A stretch of 64,000 nucleotides of DNA from Amphiduros pacificus (Eukaryota > Annelida > Polychaeta > Phyllodocida > Hesionidae): contig OX439008.1 of assembly GCA_949316495.1 (NCBI GenBank), positions 13,349,532-13,413,531 on the forward strand. The letters run 5' to 3'. The stretch's first letter is position 1, and the number at the start of each line of letters is the position of its first letter. The notes under the pieces were generated by a model. That model was given only the letters and a program-made list of their open reading frames with translations. It did not search any database and was not told where the DNA came from. Below, in pieces: positions 37,297 to 48,216 of this stretch. The position numbers and the translations under genes are program-made.

Positions 37297-40200
37297 ATGG
37301 GACGTGAGAATGTGTTGCTGCCTAAACTAGAAGGTCCTGTAGTATGCTCGCTTGTTTGTGTGTCCTTTATATCCCTGGTATCATATTCATATACTAACTC
37401 ATATCGGGTGCGCATGTGCCCTGCTATCTTAGTTACAAAGTCTACAGAACATAACCTCACTTTTTAACAAGCTAAAATATAATCAATTGATATCGAACAT
37501 TACAATGTTGACATAACTTTGACTTCGTTGTGAGGTTATATTCGGTCCCTGTATATTTTACATTCCTATCTATAAAACGACAATATATTGTGTAGTTTGT
37601 TTTATACAACTCTTTTAAAAGAATACTATTTGAATATCCAGTCAGATTTTTGTGAGATATTGAAAGCCAATGGTATTGGTTATATTCTTCTGATTAAATC
37701 AAAATATTGGTTCCAAATATCTCTGTTTTCAAATATCTATGTTTTATAGGACCAACCTTCTTCACAGTCGATACAGGAGCTGACAATTCAAACAGATATT
37801 TAAAGTCAATGCCTCCGACCTTTCTCGATTTTAATACCTATATAATATAAACTTTATCATGAGCGTTAAGTCTCTAATTTGACCTTGTAAAGTCTCGATT
37901 TTAATACCTATAAAATCAGCTTTTACATTGGAAAGTTGCATGGATGAGATGGGGGCGATCCTGGCAGAGTGGGGTCAATAAGAAGCAATATAAGTAGGTC
38001 ATCAGGGCAGCTCTTCTACTATGCAGGGCACCAATTAGGGCCTGGATGTCATGACGACGAGGAGGGAGCGTCTCATCCTCCTCGACTACCGTGCCTTATG
38101 TTTCGAGCACATCCGGGCCACCGATGCAGACGCTATTCATCCCAAAGTCCCAAACACAGCAACAAATTTATAGCCGTGTCACTATGATAACTGGAGTATT
38201 ACCCCGGCATTTACCCCACGTGAGCTTACTCAGTAATGTACCAGCTCCACGCCGCTTTGCATTAACACTATTGGCAACCTCAAATTGAATATGTCTGACG
38301 CCATTGCGCTGATTGCGTTGATATTTTGGTAATCAGACCCGTAATTTCCCATTGATCATGCATACTGCAACCACCTGCTGTCCCTTTCCGCTAGACTACT
38401 AAACGTGCTTTGTTTTTTATGCGAAACTGTTTTATTTCTCCTCCTGCTACTCTACTTGGTGGAGCCAATAGCTTATGTATCCAAGGCCCTTTAAGAACAG
38501 CTTTCGCGAATTGAACTTTTGAGAGGCTAAAGGTCAAATATTTATTAATTGCATATATTCTTCAGCCTATTTTGCATGTGTTTGATCACGATTTGTAGCA
38601 AATGTGAATAGATATTTTATAGTGAATAGGGTTTGTAAAAATTACATGAAAAATGTAAGAGGGTTTTTTATTTTGTTTCTATTCGTCAAGTGCAAAATGG
38701 CATTTCAAATATTCATATTGGACCTGCCATTTTTATATCCGTATATCTCTCTTTATATCATTTGGATTATTATTTTCTAGGTTATTATCAAGAGATGTTT
38801 GAATGGGTAGCTTGTTGTCGATAAATTGAATATTCAATTCTGAAATATAACATGCCTATGCACAATAAAAGAATAAAACCAAGTTATCTATTTAATGATT
38901 AGATATTAGATTTGTATCGAAATGCTCTTATTTGACCTGATAAAGTTTACATTCTGATTCAAAGTTAAAGTATGATTGATTTACCATGTGCCATTGTACG
39001 ATGAGAATTATTTTTATCACATTTTGTCAAATTGCGGGACAGATTTGTCAAGAATTTCTTCTTTGAGTTGAAAACATCAAAAGGTATTTGCGCACCCGGC
39101 GTGAAACTATCCTAATGGCTCTGTGACAAATCATGTTTGAACACGTTAAGAAGACAAAAGTATAATAACATTAATTAAGAGTACGTTTTTGGATTTTAAA
39201 AAACCCATGATGTGTTTTTCTAAAAGAGAACATACCTGACTTTAGAGGTGAAACACTGGAGTAAGCCACAAACGCGGGGTAGTAAAAAGTTAAATAGGAC
39301 ATAGCGGCAAATGCATTAACACGTATTGTGTAAGCGTCAAACTCATTTGTGATAGCGGTAGCCGAGCTGTAAAAGCACCAAACACTGACAGTATGCTAGA
39401 TATCCACACATATCGTAATATACGTTAATATCGTGGTCATTTCATCAGTACTGTTGTTAAGGATCATATCAGATTGATTTGTGTAATTGTGAACCTCACT
39501 GCAATTGTGTACATCAGGATCTGTTTAATTCTTATAAATTTGTTTATTTGTTTATACTTATAAAAAGGGGTAGGTTGAATTTGGAGAATCGTAGGCATTC
39601 ATTCTAAAGATAAGATGAGTCTGCTACCAAGGACATTGTATTACTGATGGAGATAACATTTCAAATCAATGTGAGTTGCATCAACAAGGCATCGTCGTCT
39701 ATTTTACGGCATATCGTATATGGTTTTGGCATTTCCAATTTGATCAGATGTAACCTTCAGCTCCTCATGATAAACTCAAATTCTGACTATTTAACAATGG
39801 AGCTTTACATATCTGCTTCAGGATACTTTGTGCTCATTTATACAATACAAATGTCTGCAATGACAGATGGTGAACCCAACCGGGGATTTATGTTTCAATT
39901 TGCCACTTATAAAAGTTTATTGTAGTAAAATCCTTATTTAATTTTTATCACTTGGGATATAAGAAATTGCTTCGTTTGTGAGAGAGGTTTTCAAGCAGAT
40001 TTTGTTATTTCTTTTTTCTCGTGATTATAATATTGGTAACAAAAAGAAATTAGACGAAATCCATTCTTAAACAAATAAGCTATTTTAAAACAAACAGACT
40101 GTCCTGCATTGCTGCTTTCAGAACAGATAAGCAAATACAATATAATCCCAGAACAGATTGATAGAGAATTGCATTGGTTTGAGATTTCTTCTTTGAAGTA

Positions 40201-41039
40201 CAATATCAATGGATTTCTCTTGTATTGAAAATGTGTTGGATTAATTCCCGAAACATGAAATGCTGAATACCCCGAACCTTTGGAGGAATTATTGAGGACA
40301 TTGTGCTTTGAAAACGTGGGCGTCTTAGATATTAGCAATCTATAAGGGTGTTAAGAAGGGTTTGATTAGAAGGGAATATTTCCACAGGTAGGGCAGATTA
40401 AAAGATTTTAGAGAGCAAAAAGGTGGTTTAAAACTGACAATTAACTCCATATATTACATTTCTGCATATTCTACATGGCTCATATTGGTAATAATAGTAT
40501 GTTTGAAGAGAACCATGTCAATATGACTTCGGAAGTTTTGCAGTTGAAATGTTTGGATTTATATCGTTGGAACACCTATCGACAACATCATATCAATGAG
40601 CAAAGGTAAATTAGGTGTTATTACAGTTTAACTATGGGCTTCATTGCCTGTTCTTTTGTTTACAGGCACCAGGAAGGAAGGGTGGGGCTTGATCAGTTGA
40701 TTTATTTGTGTGAAGTGTATAGCTCATTCACAGTTTGCAATTCGTATTATTCTCCTAATTTAGCCATTATGACCTGTCTATATCTCTTATTGCGCTACCT
40801 CGCGGTATTTACGAAGATTGGCAAGCTGCAAATAATGCGCAGATTGAGTAACTCTGCGGACTTGCATTGATTTCTGAATTACTCTGGAGTCTTAATCTGT
40901 GCGCTTGTATCTATGACACTTTAATAATAGGAGAATATGATTTTCATAAAAGCATTGGCGTCTTGGTATTTAAGAGTTCTCAGAGGACATTGGGCTCAAT
41001 CAAGGGTCTTCATCTGAGGGTGGAGGGGGTCAGGGAGGA
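37297..41039. other. Unique AT-rich DNA
   Basis: No gene recognised. A base-richer patch at 37920-38300 has short forward frames of 72 and 65 codons without motifs. Its neighbour at 37830-37920 contains TCTCGATTTTAATACCTATA twice (about 37824 and 37893), a 69-bp-spaced direct repeat. Confidence 0.5.
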
Positions 41040-41730
41040 GATAGGCAACTGTGACACATGATGGAGACCGCTACTCCTCCTCCTTGTCCAACTCAGCTCA
41101 CATACTACAATACAATCAGCCTCTCTATTTACGATGTGTCAGATCTTATCAAGGATATATCAACAAAGACGGCTGTTGGGATGCAAAGAGGGCACCGCCG
41201 ATTTGCCCCGGGGTGTGGACCTTATGGCCTGGCACGCTGTCTTGTCAGTCTCAGAGATCGGTGCCCTGGACCCACTGTACCCCCTCCACTGATTACCCAT
41301 CTCGCCCGGCCTCCACCAGCCCATTAGTCTTCACAGTCAGCGACTTCATTGTGCATCTCAGATACATAGAGCTGTCACTTGGAGCCCAGACAAGGCCCCG
41401 CTAAGAGCCTAGATGAACCCAGGCAAAATTATGGAATCAGATCTGCTTGTAAGCAGTCTAGGCTCTCACATGCCTTGTGGGAGAGACGTTCCCTCACACT
41501 TCATACAGCGGGAGGCGGTGCCATGGTTCTATGAGCAACTCAAGTGTTGCGTCAACCACATATATTGTTTTATTTGTCAACTATATCTCCGCCAACGTTC
41601 TTTCTCTTGTCACCCACTGCTCCCAGGCATATTTCAGGGGCGAGATCTCAGCTGAGGACGCAAAAGCGTCTTGCCGATATTCATCAGCGGAGTGGCATTG
41701 AGCAGGAAGCTACCAGAGGCTTTTAGTTGG
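41040..41730. other. Base-richer island, candidate regulatory or exon-bearing block
   Basis: The most GC-rich unique stretch of the window. Two forward frames (41051-41404 with 117 codons; 41058-41327 with 89 codons) are open together, and more follow at 41413-41726. The 117-codon product has six cysteines but no pattern I recognise. The right part carries GGGATTAGACAAGG (an Otx-like GGATTA core) and TTATGAATAATGG. I favour a conserved enhancer over a gene. Confidence 0.35.
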
Positions 41731-42559
41731 CATAAAGGGATTAGACAAGGCAGATATTGGCAGATTGAGTTATGAATAATGGTAGGAGCTATGCGTCGTA
41801 ACTTGCATGTCTTCCTGTAGAAATGCCTTCATAATTCCGTAGAGTTTCAGATGTTTTTAAATGATATATTATTGAACAAACTATGGGTAGGTCATTGTCC
41901 CCTTTTTGCCCTTTATTTAAATTTAATGTTTTAGTTGCTGCCCTATCGACATAACTACTTTGTATTCCACGATACTGTCCATAACACTGGTGACTCTCAG
42001 CAGTTCCATTGCGTTTTACATATATCACAGAATCATTATAAATAGATTATTGTCATATGTCGTGACAATATATTTTCTTTTCTTTAAATATATAATATCT
42101 GGGCGGAATAGATTTCTGATTATATTCGTGAGCTAAAATTCTAAAAGTGTTTTTTTTTACAGATAATATCAACAAAAATTGGTTTTCATACAAATATATC
42201 ATATTTGGTCTTCTCCTATATTCATTTTTTGTTTATTACAGCGGAGAGTGAGAGGTTGTCGTAAAAAATACACATAGAAAGTAATGATATTGAAAAAAAG
42301 ATTATTTTCATATACAAAGACAAAACGTGCAACTTTCTGTTGCTTTTAGGTCATGTTTCAAACGTTATAAACCAACAGATCATGGAGGTGGTTTTAGAAT
42401 TGTAATTGTTGAATATTTAATGAAGAGGTCAGGCAAAGGGCACAAAGTAATAATCCCCACCTCCATATCCAATCTGACTGATGGAGGCACAATATATTGA
42501 CTTATATTGTAGCCCCAATATTGGACATTATGGGCTTCATCAGGCAGCATTTATAGTTG

Positions 42560-42573
42560 CCACTAGGTGGCGC
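42560..42573 (+). promoter_or_regulatory. CTCF-type motif CCACTAGGTGGCGC
   Basis: Matches CCASYAGRKGGCRS at all 14 positions and also contains AGGTGGCGC, the form preferred by insect CTCF. It is the best insulator-type site in the window. Confidence 0.6.
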
Positions 42574-43313
42574 ACAATCCAAACAATCATATTAATCAGG
42601 GGCACGGCTTAGATTCCACACATTAGAATTCATAAATATTAGTAATGTCAGTACTGGACCTTATTACAAAGGCAATAAGGTCCACACGTTTTCCATACTT
42701 GGAGTTCGGATTACGCAGAACAACCTATCATATATGTTTCAGAATGTAGACAATACACGTTTTGCTCAACAAGATTTTATTAGTTTTCGGATTGTGTTTA
42801 TATTCTATTTGTTGAGCAAAAAATGTCTATGTCTATAAATTTTCCGTACTTTTAAATGTACACATATACAAAATACACAAACAATGTAGGTGCATTAAAG
42901 ATTTGCGAAACGTGATAATAAAATTTCTTAGGATATTGTTATTATAAGATATGACTAAAAAGCATACATTGTTTCAGTAATATCTATTCGAAATTTAAAA
43001 TGTATAATATCAGATTTTTCTCAAGATTTTATATGATCCGACGATACATATTTATATATTCAAGGTAATTTTTTATTACATATTTCCATCAGAACCGATT
43101 TCTATTCTCCCTGTTGTGTGCATTATACGTATACGTGTTCTTGTCTTCCCTTTAGATAAAATCCCTGACTTTGGAGAGGTTTGATAGTTAACGGAATCTT
43201 GTATCCGGAACCTGATTATAAAGTTGAGGAGTATTGTGTTTGGGGTCCATTCACAACATTGTTTGAATAGTAAGATCATTTATGTTTGCGGTAACCAAGC
43301 TGTGAAAGCAATA

Positions 43314-43331
43314 AAACCAAGATGGCTGAAA
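43314..43331 (+). promoter_or_regulatory. YY1-like AAACCAAGATGGCTGAAA
   Basis: Contains the CAAGATGGC core of YY1. The same 18 bases with one change occur on the reverse strand at 61291-61308. Confidence 0.3.
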
Positions 43332-43639
43332 GTAGTTTTAAGAAGGGCTTGACATGGAATAAAATGGACAATACTAATGGCCTCTCTTATTAATGTTCAT
43401 GATATTCACAAAAGAGCCTTAAATTTGTGCAACTACATGGAATTAATGTTAAGTATGAAATGCGGGGGTTGTACTGTTGTTTTTGTCCCTTCCAAGCCTG
43501 GCCATCAGATGACGTGCCCTGTCTTATTGTTCACAATGGGACTATTTACAATTAACATTGGTCAAGGAATGGCATATAATTTATAGTACTATTAATGCTC
43601 AAGATGGCATTAGTGTCAAATAAGGTGAAATATACGAAA

Positions 43640-44470
43640 CAGAGTGGATTGTTACACACAAGGGGCCTAGTTGTTTGTTACACAAAATAGGAATAGTTGA
43701 TTGTTACCCACAAGAGGCATAGTTGATTGTTACCCACAAGAGGCATAGTTGATTGTTACCCACAAGAGGCATAGTTGATTTTTACCCACAAGAGGCATAG
43801 TTGATTGTTATACAGAACGGGCATAGTTGATTGTCACATAGAAGTGGCATAGTTGATTGTTACACAAAAGAGGCATAGTTGATTGTTACACAAAATAAGC
43901 ATAATTGATTGTTACCCAGAAGAGGCATAGTTGATTGTTATACAGAAGAGGCATAGTTGATTGTTATACAAAACAGGCATAGTGGATTTTACATAGAAGA
44001 GGCATAGTTGATTGTTACACTGATGAGGAACAGTTGATTGTTACACAGAAGAGGTATAGTTGATTGTCACACAAAAGAGGCATAGTTGATTGTTATACAG
44101 AAGAGGCATAGTTGATTGTTACACAGAAGAGGCATAGTTGATTGTTACACAAAAGAGGCATAGTTGATTGTTACACAAAAGAGGCATAGTTAATTGTTAC
44201 ACGGAAGAGGTATAGTTGATTGTTATACAGAAGAGGCATAGTTGATTGTTACACAGAAGAGGCATAGTTGATTGTTACACAGAAGAGGCATAGTTGATTG
44301 TTACACAGAAGAGGCATAGTTGATTGTTACACAGAAGAGGCATAGTTGATTGTTACACAAAAGAGGCATAGTTGATTGTTATACAAAAGACGTATATTTG
44401 ATTGTTACACAAAACAGGCATACTTGATTGTTATACAGAACGGGCATAGTTGATTGTTCCATAAAAGTGA
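43640..44470. repeat. 26-bp minisatellite (AGGCATAGTTGATTGTTA...)
   Basis: About 31 units of AGGCATAGTTGATTGTTA plus CACAGAAG. Variants at the 3' half of the unit (CCCACAAG, TACAGAAC, CACAAAAG) cluster in neighbouring units. The central part, 44080-44370, is the most homogeneous, as expected for an array growing from its middle. Confidence 0.95.
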
Positions 44471-46544
44471 CATTGTAGTTTGTTCAACATATGAATCATA
44501 TCTGTGCAAAAAATTACACAAAAACTATTAAAAAGAAAGGGCTGAACAACCCAGACTTTTCCACTTATATAGGTGGTCAACCTGTCCACTTGTCCAACAG
44601 GACAAGTGAACAGTGGTATATAAGCCCAGAGAATTAAAATGCAGCCGATTAAACCACTGAAGAGACTAGTCCAGTCGAGTCTAGTCTGGTTGACCATCAC
44701 ATCACCATAGAATACACAGAAGGACACATCAACGTGATCCAGTCTTTGCCTAAAATCTAGCTATTTGGTTTATTTTATTACATAGAAGGGACACAGTACA
44801 TGTACTAAATAATATTTCCTCTAGAACCTATATAAACATAGATAAAACATATAGTTTGCAAGACAAAACCATTTTTTTAAACGATGTAAAAATCTGAAAG
44901 ATACCTAAACGTATAATGGTGTCAATCATCATTTAGACATATGTGGATGAGGTAATGTTAATCATATAATGCAATTCATTTAACAAAAATGTAAAAACGT
45001 GAGATTTGTCTTGCATTGTACTGATAGTGATCTTGACATGTCTACCTGGCAAGTAGGGGGAGCTAGGGGGTTACTGTTCTCTCCGCATCTGATGCCTCGT
45101 GACAGCTAAACAGACAGCTAACAATCAATATATCTGAGATAGACTTGAGGCCCGTGCTTAAGGCATGAGTCTGCATACTCTAACAACTAGTGCGCATAGA
45201 CAAAGGCCCCGTCTTTATTTCTGTTTATTGAATTTTAATTGGCATTGGCATTGTTAAATCCACAAAAACTTGCACGCTTAAGATACAAACCTTTTTTTTG
45301 CTTGTTTTGAGAGCCTTGCAAAATGAGGGGCCAACGATAATAGATAATAGCTAGGAAATCAAACATCTCTTCAGAATCATCTAAGGATTCATTTCTTGAC
45401 AAGCCTGTGCTTGTATGCTTATCGTAGATTTCACAGAGCTCACTTCCACCCTTGCTTCAAAGATGAGCATTTGTATAATGAGAAGTTCTATTTGAATGTA
45501 AGGTCACGCCGCCCAGCCAAGCTCACAATCTAACGCAAGTTACAAAGGTAGCTTGTATGTAACTCTGTAGATGGTACTTAGATTCAATTTCTCAATCAAA
45601 ATGGAGAACTTGAAACATTCTTATATTGGCTTCACAGTCACGATGACAAATGCTGCGTGTCTTTGTGCATCACGGTTGAAATGACAAAGTGTCTGATATT
45701 TTGTGCCGTTCATCTCAAGAGAAGGACAGTCAATTACGACACCTTATTCCTTGTATAAAAGCCAATGATGTGTCCCATCCTGTTTTATGCATTAGCTTGT
45801 TGTCCTTGAGGGTATGTAAGAACTGACGTTAATTGATCAATTGAAATGGAATACCATTTTATATGCTGTTAAAGATAACTAGATTGTATCAAATTGACAA
45901 CATAATAAAGAAAGGCAAACTACAGTTATATGGTTTCATAGAAATTATCCAATTTCATTATAGTTAGATTGTGTCCTGCGTCGTGTTCCCCATCTAAGGA
46001 CAAGAAGCCTTGTCAGTGAAGCCCAATTTGGTGGTGTAATTTCTTTCTCCTACACAGTCAAATGCAACCATCACGCACCAACCCTCTTCTGCAAGCTGAC
46101 AGTTTCATTTCAGTTAGTTTCTTCTTAGACTATAAATTAGATTGAACATCACACCCAGGTTAAAGCTAGACACTTTCACTTGGCTTTTTATATCACCACC
46201 CGGAAGATATTCACACGTAAGAAGAAATTAAACAGCTTTATATAAACCCCAAAGAGGAACTGGCTTGATTTAGACTGAAATAATTGATGGGATGAATAAA
46301 AAAGGCTATATTATAATCAACTCCAAACTTGGCAGGTAAAACTTTCTTATTCTTGTTCATCCCTTTTTGGAAAGCAACATCGTTAGATACACCACACAAT
46401 TATGGCTTTGACTTTGGTTGCGATGGTAATGGTTTACTTTGTTGCTAACCTTGACGTATGTGATCAAAATGTGAGATTAAACTGAAGAGTCGTTTTAGAA
46501 ATGTTGATCCAACTCTACACCTGATGGCAACTCTCGTTCCTTTA

Positions 46545-46565
46545 CACGTGATCCAAGATGGCGAT
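46545..46565 (+). promoter_or_regulatory. E-box (CACGTGAT) next to YY1-like AAGATGGCGAT
   Basis: CACGTGAT, two bases, AAGATGGCGAT: the same arrangement as at 2589-2609 (18 of 21 bases identical, same spacing). The flanking DNA differs between the two sites, so a long duplicated segment is not evident. Confidence 0.35.
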
Positions 46566-46861
46566 GGACGTCATACGAGACCTCATGAAATAATCATATG
46601 GTGCTCCCTTGAGAAAGTGAATACTGGTACTTAAGGATTGTACACCCAAGATTCAACGCTAGACTAGCAAACCCTGGGACTTACCGGCACGCAATATTTG
46701 TACAATGGCTTACATATCACAAGATAGTTTGCAAACTATGTCCTAGGGAAAATGCTTTTTTTTTCGAAAACGGTTTACATATTTACCCAGAGATTGCGAT
46801 TGAGTATTGCAAATGTATGAAACAGAGGGTCTGGCCTATTGTGTTCTTAGATGCAATATAG

Positions 46862-46875
46862 GCGCCCTCTAGCGT
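46862..46875 (-). promoter_or_regulatory. CTCF-like motif (ACGCTAGAGGGCGC on the reverse strand)
   Basis: 12 of 14 consensus positions, with the TAGAGGGCGC core complete. It faces the perfect forward motif at 42560, i.e. the two are convergent. Confidence 0.45.
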
Positions 46876-48009
46876 ACACACGGACAGGGAACATCTCTCA
46901 GCATCATTCCCTGAACGTCTCTAGTATTTCAACTAACAAAATGCATCCCCTGTCCTCTTGCGCCGCCTCTTGTCGCCATTTCCACTCAAAACAATAGACA
47001 ATCAATTGTGACTGCTGGGAGCTGGAACCCCTTGCATTGTGCCTGCCAGAGGAGCGCATACTTTGCGACCATGCATTGCTTGTAAACCTTACTGTGTAAA
47101 TTGGCGGCAAGAAGTGTAAACTCGGCCGCCAACGCATTGATCTCACCTATCAAATATCACCACATTATGGGCTTAAAGTTACCGGAAAGCAGCCACATCA
47201 TCAACTGATTTGTATAATTCGATTTTCACTTAAAATGCAACTTTGCAAGTAAGCCACACTCCTCTTGTATCGAACTTGCCAATAACCAAAAGTGGACCTA
47301 CATCCTCAGGGCAGACAATTGGGCTTAATACTTCAATATTTCACAGATAAGCTGAGTTCTCTATTTGATAAGCCTTATTTCGTATTTCTACAGAGTCTAG
47401 GGACATTAGGAAATATCATTGTGCCATGACATAATACCTGGAAACATGTCTCCATTTGCCTGTCACATCCAATTCGTCCCAAACAATAATGTGAAGTTTA
47501 CATAGTTTATGCTTGATGTTTCCACTGTGAAGCTTACACAATGCAGCAGAATGCCATTGATGACTAGGACTAATGCACACGTATCATTTCATCTCATAAT
47601 TATATGCTATTGATTCCTATGATACAGGCCCCTCTCCCAACTCATCAGATTTGTCACGCCGCTTAAATATTGCTCACTGCCTCAACAAGTGTCTATAGAT
47701 TCGTCACAACTCCACGTACATCAAAAAGTTGGGTTTATGAATAATAAATGCTTTGAGTACAAAACTGTTTCCCCTGTGAACCTCCTTCACTACGGCCTAC
47801 TCTACGGTGAGAAGGCATTTCTCTGTCTTTCAGCCATGAGCTCTTTGCCAGCATGAATCAAATTTTAGCCTCTGAGTGATATTATACAAAGGCATTCTAG
47901 TATACAGCCTTTATAATTTAACGGTTCCCTACAAAGTGCTATCTCTGGCTCAGGTATGGATATGTTACCTTTATCTTGATAAATAGAATAGATAAATAAA
48001 TAAATATAT

Positions 48010-48089
48010 ATAATAGCTGGAAACATGTCTCATATATAAATATGGCAAACTTCCTTCACATGCAAATTGTAGTCTATGTCTTCAACATA

Positions 48090-48181
<92 letters not shown>

Positions 48182-48216
48182 AATATGTTGAAGACATAGA
48201 CTACAATTTGCATGTG
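48010..48216. repeat. (TA)n hairpin locus assembled from local copies
   Basis: 48010-48031 copies 47431-47452 (21 of 22 bases). 48036-48090 copies 48742-48800, minus a few bases. A (TA)n tract (about 48091-48180) follows, and 48183-48216 is an exact inverted copy of the 34 bases at 48057-48090. The arms could form a long hairpin with a TA-rich loop. The reverse-strand IYIYIY frames (48074-48517) are read-through. Confidence 0.92.

Larger units (their letters stand above)
41731..43639. other. Unique AT-rich DNA
   Basis: No gene recognised. It holds a perfect CTCF-type motif at 42560 and an AAACCAAGATGGC YY1-type motif at 43314. The forward frame at 43377-43586 has no recognisable motif. Confidence 0.5.
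44471..48009. other. Unique DNA
   Basis: No gene recognised. 46530-47160 is base-richer and carries an E-box/YY1-type pair and a reverse CTCF-like motif; an 80-codon reverse frame (46904-47146) overlaps it without recognisable motifs. GTATATAAGCCC at about 44617 is TATA-like but has no associated gene. Confidence 0.5.

Noticed and set aside
44617-44628. TATA-box promoter (GTATATAAGCCC)
   Set aside because: No gene or start signal lies downstream on that strand, and TATA-like strings are frequent in AT-rich DNA.
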